From UBA5272 sp964577625 (GTDB taxonomy: Bacteria > Patescibacteriota > Minisyncoccia > Phycocordibacterales > UBA5272): a stretch of 8,822 nucleotides of DNA. The DNA is taken from assembly GCA_964577625.1 (NCBI GenBank), contig CAZNZP010000024.1, forward strand, positions 1-8,822. The letters run 5' to 3'. How positions within the stretch are numbered: position 1 is the stretch's first letter; each line of letters opens with the position of its first letter. Shown in pieces: positions 5,488-8,822 of this stretch. The notes beneath the pieces were generated by a model that saw only the letters and a program-made list of their open reading frames with translations, searched no databases and had not been told where the DNA came from. The position numbers and the translations under genes are program-made.

Positions 5488-7815
5488 CTATTCCATATGG
5501 GCTTTTTCTTTATCTTCTACAATAGCTTTTAATAAAGGATGTCGCTCTAAAGATAAATCACTCTCCAAAATATTTTTAGCTTCCTCTCTGGCAATTTCTA
5601 CTAACTTTAGATTTTTAATAGCTTCCATTGCTAAGTCAGAAACTCCCCACTGACGCCCAGAAATTAATGAACCTATCCCTCTTTGCTCCAAATCCATCTC
5701 TGCCAATTCAAAACCATTTTTAGATTTTAAAAGAGAAGAAAGTCTGTTCACTGTAATTTCTGAAGTTGAATTTGTAAACAAATAACAAACACTTTCTCTT
5801 TCACCTCTTCCGATTCTTCCACGAAGTTGATGAAGCTGAGCTAATCCAAATCTTTCGGCTCCCTCTATTATCATCCTCGTAGCATTGGGTACATTTACCC
5901 CTACTTCTATGACAGAAGTAGAGACTAAAATCTGAATCTTATTATCTGCGAAATCTTGCATAATATTTTCTTTTTCTTCTTTTTTAATTTTAGAATGCAT
6001 ACCAAAGATTTTTATCTTAGCTTTATTTTTCTCATTAAAAAATTCTTCCAGATTTTTAACTTCACTAGCTACAGATCTCAAGTTTAATTTTTTAGCATTT
6101 TGTAAATCTTCTTCATCGAGTTCGTCAATTCTTGGTACCACCACATAGACTTGATATCCATTTTTTATCTCTTCCAAAATTTCTAAATAGACTCGCTCTC
6201 TATCTTTTTCTTTTTCTATTTTAGTCACAATTGGTTTTCTATTTTTTGGCAGCTCATCTAAAACAGTCAAATCTAAATCTCCAAAAATAGTCAAAGCTAA
6301 AGTTCTCGGTATTGGAGTCGCGGTCATAGAAAGTAAATGTGGTAGCTTTTCTTTAATACTCATAATCTTTTGTCTTTTATTGGTGAGATTTTTTAAATCA
6401 TTTGCTGCTAAAACTTTAGTACTAGAAGATTTTTTATTTGCTAAGAGAGCTCTTTGTTTTACCCCAAACCTATGCTGTTCATCAATAATCGCTAAAGCTA
6501 AATTTTGAAAACTTAAAGTTTTTTGAATAAGAGCGTGGGTACCAATTACAATAGAAATATTCCCTTCTTCTACCATTTTCTTTAATTGAGGTTTGGAAAT
6601 ATTTGCGCTTCCTCCAATATTTACTTTACTTGGAAATTTCTTACAAATTTTACCCGTCAAAAGACCAATTTCAATTGGTTCTTTTTTAAAGAAGTTTATA
6701 AAAGATTCAAAATGTTGGGTAGCTAAAATTTCTGTCGGTGCCATGACAGCTACTTGTAGCTTTTTACCACTTTCCCTATCCCGATTATTATAATGCGTAA
6801 CTAAATGTGAAACCGCAGCCGCTACCGAAGTCTTTCCACTTCCTACATCACCCTCTAAAAGCCGTCCCATAGGTTCAGTTTTTCTTAAATCTTTAGAAAT
6901 GTTTTTTATAGCTTCAGATTGTGCTTTAGTGAGTTTAAATTTAAACTGTTTTTCTATTTTGTGAGTAAAAGATTTATTGAGCTCATCAGTTTCTTTTTGA
7001 TTGGATTTTAAATTGTAACTCAAACTTTCTTTAGCTTTAATTCTTTCCGCTTGTTTTAAAAGTTGTAAATAAAAAATCTCTTCAAAAGAAAATCTTTTTT
7101 TAGCTACCAAAATCTGTTCTTCAGTCTTTTTAATATCTTTAGCTTTAGGTACATGAATATACAGTAAAGCTTTTTCTAGTGCGGGTAAATGTAGAGCTTT
7201 TAAAATATTCGTAGGAAGTGGATCGTTCTCTGCAATTTCTTTTAAAAGATTTTTATCACTCAAAACTTTTTTAATTAAAATGTTTAAATAATTGGAAGAG
7301 ACACCTTTGGTCTCTTTATAAATTGGAATTAATTCTTTAATCTTATTTTCTTTCTTTTCTATATCCTCAAAAATATTATTTTCATAAAAAACATGATCTC
7401 TAGAAACTCTTTCAATACTTGGATTCAAAAGTGAAAGGATGTTATTTTTTTCTTGCACTATACCAGAAACTTTTACAAATTCTCCATCTTGATACATTTT
7501 GGCAATATAAGCTTGATGAAACCATACCAACTTGATAGACCCAGTCGCATCTACTAATTTACCCTCACACATGGGTATATGTCCTCGAAAACTTCTTTTG
7601 ATACTTAAATTTTTAATCTCACCAAAAAGAGTAACCTGTTCACCCTTTTGTAAATTTAGAATATTTTTTGCCTCCCTTTCATCTGCATAGCGAGAAGGAA
7701 AATAATTCAAAAGATCTTTAACAGTTTCTATTTTTAACTTTTTTAATCCTATAGCATGCTCTTTAGAAAGCCGATTTATTTTCCCAATTTCTGTCGCTAA
7801 AGTAATTTGATTCAT
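5488..7815 (-). CDS. recG: ATP-dependent DNA helicase RecG
   Basis: RecG remodels stalled replication forks and branched recombination intermediates. The protein has 775 residues (E. coli RecG has 693). Domains: an N-terminal helical region with a helix-hairpin-helix-like segment (about 14-45); the OB-fold wedge that splits the junction (about 58-135); and the two helicase lobes. Motifs: Walker A GDVGSGKT (322-329), APTEILA (359-365), Walker B DEQH followed by RFGV (445-452), motif III TATPIPRT (498-505), ELPKNRKP (521-528), motif V STSVIEVGVNVPNAT (632-646), and motif VI HQLRGRIGRG (662-671). The C-terminal translocation region reads DLEQRGIGSLISGRQWG (708-724), matching the family's DLELRGPGELLGTRQ. 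Two parts are longer than usual: about 393-410, and about 459-490 between Walker B and motif III, both Lys/Ser/Asn-rich and perhaps surface loops. ATG is preceded by a perfect extended -10 box and no Shine-Dalgarno. The stop is TAG, unlike the TAA of the other genes. No clear terminator follows. Confidence 0.97.
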   Translation of the reverse strand: MNQITLATEIGKINRLSKEHAIGLKKLKIETVKDLLNYFPSRYADEREAKNILNLQKGEQVTLFGEIKNLSIKRSFRGHIPMCEGKLVDATGSIKLVWFHQAYIAKMYQDGEFVKVSGIVQEKNNILSLLNPSIERVSRDHVFYENNIFEDIEKKENKIKELIPIYKETKGVSSNYLNILIKKVLSDKNLLKEIAENDPLPTNILKALHLPALEKALLYIHVPKAKDIKKTEEQILVAKKRFSFEEIFYLQLLKQAERIKAKESLSYNLKSNQKETDELNKSFTHKIEKQFKFKLTKAQSEAIKNISKDLRKTEPMGRLLEGDVGSGKTSVAAAVSHLVTHYNNRDRESGKKLQVAVMAPTEILATQHFESFINFFKKEPIEIGLLTGKICKKFPSKVNIGGSANISKPQLKKMVEEGNISIVIGTHALIQKTLSFQNLALAIIDEQHRFGVKQRALLANKKSSSTKVLAANDLKNLTNKRQKIMSIKEKLPHLLSMTATPIPRTLALTIFGDLDLTVLDELPKNRKPIVTKIEKEKDRERVYLEILEEIKNGYQVYVVVPRIDELDEEDLQNAKKLNLRSVASEVKNLEEFFNEKNKAKIKIFGMHSKIKKEEKENIMQDFADNKIQILVSTSVIEVGVNVPNATRMIIEGAERFGLAQLHQLRGRIGRGERESVCYLFTNSTSEITVNRLSSLLKSKNGFELAEMDLEQRGIGSLISGRQWGVSDLAMEAIKNLKLVEIAREEAKNILESDLSLERHPLLKAIVEDKEKAHME

Positions 7816-7822
7816 GTTAAAA

Positions 7823-7831
7823 ATTATAACA
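7823..7831 (-). promoter_or_regulatory. Perfect extended -10 promoter of recG
   Basis: The minus strand reads TGTTATAAT, an exact match to TGnTATAAT, ending 7 nt before the recG ATG. The -35 region is A/T-rich without consensus, as is common for extended -10 promoters. The expected start of transcription is at the ATG itself, implying a leaderless mRNA. It lies between the rplE terminator hairpin and recG. Confidence 0.65.
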
Positions 7832-7862
7832 TTTTCTGAATTTTATAAATACTAAACAAAAT

Positions 7863-7918
7863 AAAAACACCTTTTTAAGTCTTTCGCGAAGCGGGGCTCG
7901 ACTTAAAAAGGTGTTTTT
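7863..7918 (-). terminator. Perfect 18-bp hairpin ending the rplX-rplE unit
   Basis: Arms at 7863-7880 and 7901-7918 pair perfectly over 18 bp around a 20-nt GC-rich loop. The lower arm ends on the minus strand in GGTGTTTTT followed by ATTTTG, so it can act as an intrinsic terminator starting about 20 nt after the rplE stop. A small second hairpin (7922-7940) overlaps the rplE stop. The loop core TTTCGC-GAA-GCGGGG recurs in the hairpin at 8771-8819, so this is also a member of a repeat family. The long loop is unusual for a plain terminator. Confidence 0.75.
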
Positions 7919-7938
7919 GTGAAGTTTTTTGTAAAAAC

Positions 7939-8505
7939 TTAGTCTTTCTTAAAAGGAATACCGATAATTTCAAAGAATTTAATAGCTTCTTTTTTATCTT
8001 TAGCTGTAGTAGTAAGAGTCACAGCCATTCCAAAAATATCTTTCAATTCCTCATCATGAATTTCTGGGAAAATTGTATGCTCTTTGATTCCAAAAGTTAA
8101 ATTTCCAATCTCATCTACTGAGGTTCTTTTAATACCACGAAAGTCTTTGGTGCGAGGAAGTGAGGTGTCTAAAAGTTTTTCCAAGAAACCATACATTCTA
8201 GCCCCACGAAGAGTGACAGAGACACCAATTTTATCACCAGTTCTAGTCTTGAAAGAAGCGATGGATTTTTTAGCTTGTCTTTCAACTGCTTTTTGTCCAA
8301 CAATTTTGTTTAATCTGCCGATTACAAATTCATTTTTCTTTTTGTCTTGCTTCATCGCACGACCGGTAGCTACAGAAAGAGTGATTTTTTGAAGTCTAGG
8401 AGCTTGTAGTTTATTTTTATACTTAAATTCAGACTTCATCACATCAAAAGCAGAAGCAATTTTCTCTTGAACTTTATATTCTATTTTTTTTGTATCTTTT
8501 GTCAT
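7939..8505 (-). CDS. rplE: 50S ribosomal protein L5
   Basis: L5 binds 5S rRNA and helps form the central protuberance of the large subunit, contacting S13 across the subunit bridge. The protein is 188 residues, close to the usual ~179. Family signatures: PRLQKITLSVATG (36-48), IVGQKAVERQAKKSIASFK (68-86), the strong block VSVTLRGARMYGFLEKL (95-111), LPRTKDFRGI (115-124), GNLTFGIKEHTIFPEI (133-148), and the C-terminal MAVTLTTTAK followed by GIPF. A charged ~10-residue N-terminal extension precedes the core. It follows rplX by 14 nt and has no Shine-Dalgarno, so it may be translated by coupling or by a different initiation signal. Downstream is a terminator-like hairpin and then recG, not the usual rpsN and rpsH, so the spc operon order is broken here. 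Confidence 0.98.
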   Translation of the reverse strand: MTKDTKKIEYKVQEKIASAFDVMKSEFKYKNKLQAPRLQKITLSVATGRAMKQDKKKNEFVIGRLNKIVGQKAVERQAKKSIASFKTRTGDKIGVSVTLRGARMYGFLEKLLDTSLPRTKDFRGIKRTSVDEIGNLTFGIKEHTIFPEIHDEELKDIFGMAVTLTTTAKDKKEAIKFFEIIGIPFKKD

Positions 8506-8519
8506 ATTTTTAAATTAAA

Positions 8520-8738
8520 TTATGCTTCTTTTTTTACGTTACTCACATGAATAGGAGCGGAAACTTCTACGATTACCCCTTTTTCACCTTGTTTTTTTGG
8601 TTTGTTGTGTCTTTTGACAATATTAATACCGTCCACAATCACTCTATCTACTTGAGGTAAAGATTTGGAAACTGTACCAACTTTTCCCTTATCTTTTCCA
8701 GCTAATATTTTTACTTTGTCTCCTTTTTTAATTTTCAT
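8520..8738 (-). CDS. rplX: 50S ribosomal protein L24, short form
   Basis: L24 is an early assembly-initiating protein of the large subunit, near the peptide exit tunnel. The 72-residue product has the KOW motif at the start (KKGDKVKILAGKDKGKVGTV, 4-23), then VIVDGINIVKRHNKP (33-47) and ends soon after APIHVSNV (61-68). Typical bacterial L24 has ~100 residues, so the usual C-terminal part after this Ser-Asn-Val is missing. The short end is a clean TAA with rplE 14 nt downstream and no sign of a frameshift, so it looks like a naturally short form. The ATG has no Shine-Dalgarno. About 32 nt upstream lies a hairpin at the window edge, where rplN would normally be close. Confidence 0.97.
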   Translation of the reverse strand: MKIKKGDKVKILAGKDKGKVGTVSKSLPQVDRVIVDGINIVKRHNKPKKQGEKGVIVEVSAPIHVSNVKKEA

Positions 8739-8770
8739 ATTTTTAATATTTTTGATACACAGTTTTCAGG

Positions 8771-8819
8771 AAATTGTTTTTTGAATTTTCGCTTGCGGGG
8801 TTGATTCAAAAAATAATTT
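8771..8819 (-). repeat. Hairpin upstream of rplX sharing its loop with 7863-7918
   Basis: Arms AAATTGTTTTTTGAAT (8771-8786) and ATTCAAAAAATAATTT (8804-8819) pair over 16 bp with a single mismatch, around a 17-nt loop containing TTTCGC-TT-GCGGGG. Pairing may continue with a one-base bulge to the window end (CAGG/CTG). On the minus strand the hairpin lies about 32 nt before rplX, so it could terminate or attenuate transcription arriving from an upstream gene, or act as an rplX-rplE leader element. The loop matches the hairpin after rplE. Confidence 0.65.
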
Positions 8820-8822
8820 CTG

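Noticed and set aside
6659..6685. Inverted repeat CCAATT...AATTGG inside recG
   Set aside because: It is a short palindrome in coding sequence for a conserved helicase segment, with no terminator context.
6593..8392. Plus-strand frames within recG (6593-6793) and rplE (8084-8392)
   Set aside because: Both lie wholly opposite strongly conserved helicase or L5 sequence and have no recognisable product.
24..8738. Possible UGA recoding (seen in Gracilibacteria and Absconditabacteria)
   Set aside because: All seven genes read through at normal lengths in the standard bacterial code and end in TAA or TAG. The lack of UGA stops is mildly suggestive, but no conserved Gly position is encoded by TGA.

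Overview
This 8.8 kb window is AT-rich and bacterial. Seven protein genes lie on the minus strand, and every plus-strand open frame looks like a shadow. The gene content fits a Candidate Phyla Radiation (Patescibacteria) genome, probably Parcubacteria-like: a short ribosomal protein L24, a phosphoketolase paired with a divergent acetate kinase, a small secreted protein joining a peptidoglycan-binding domain to a Listeria-Bacteroides repeat, and strongly A/T-biased sequence with mostly TAA stops. The placement is inferred from gene content and style; no 16S or other decisive marker is present.

In transcription order (high to low coordinates): an imperfect hairpin (8771-8819) at the window edge, then rplX (L24) and rplE (L5), then a perfect 18-bp hairpin (7863-7918). 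The two hairpins have unrelated arms but nearly the same loop core, so this two-gene ribosomal unit is bracketed by related elements. rpsN and rpsH, which normally follow rplE in the spc operon, are absent here. The next gene is recG, whose ATG is preceded by a perfect extended -10 box. After it come a secreted cell-surface protein gene and its intrinsic terminator (4611-4640).

The metabolic core is a likely two-gene operon, xfp then ackA. Phosphoketolase cleaves a ketose phosphate with inorganic phosphate to give acetyl phosphate. The acetate kinase-family enzyme would then transfer the phosphoryl group to make ATP, or another phosphorylated product. The kinase keeps the catalytic Asn, Arg, Asp, His and Glu positions of the family but has lost the GIGEN nucleotide-contact motif and the Asn of HLGNG, so its phosphoryl acceptor is uncertain. 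The last gene (24-746) encodes an unrecognised protein of about 231-240 residues, apparently from its own promoter.

A pattern cuts across these genes. The three genes that probably begin transcription units (recG, the secreted protein, xfp) have a -10-like hexamer only 6-9 nt upstream of ATG and no Shine-Dalgarno sequence. ackA, internal to an operon, has a clear AAGGAG. This suggests leaderless mRNAs for first genes. No mobile element, CRISPR array, tRNA or rRNA was seen, and no intergenic stretch exceeds 300 bases.
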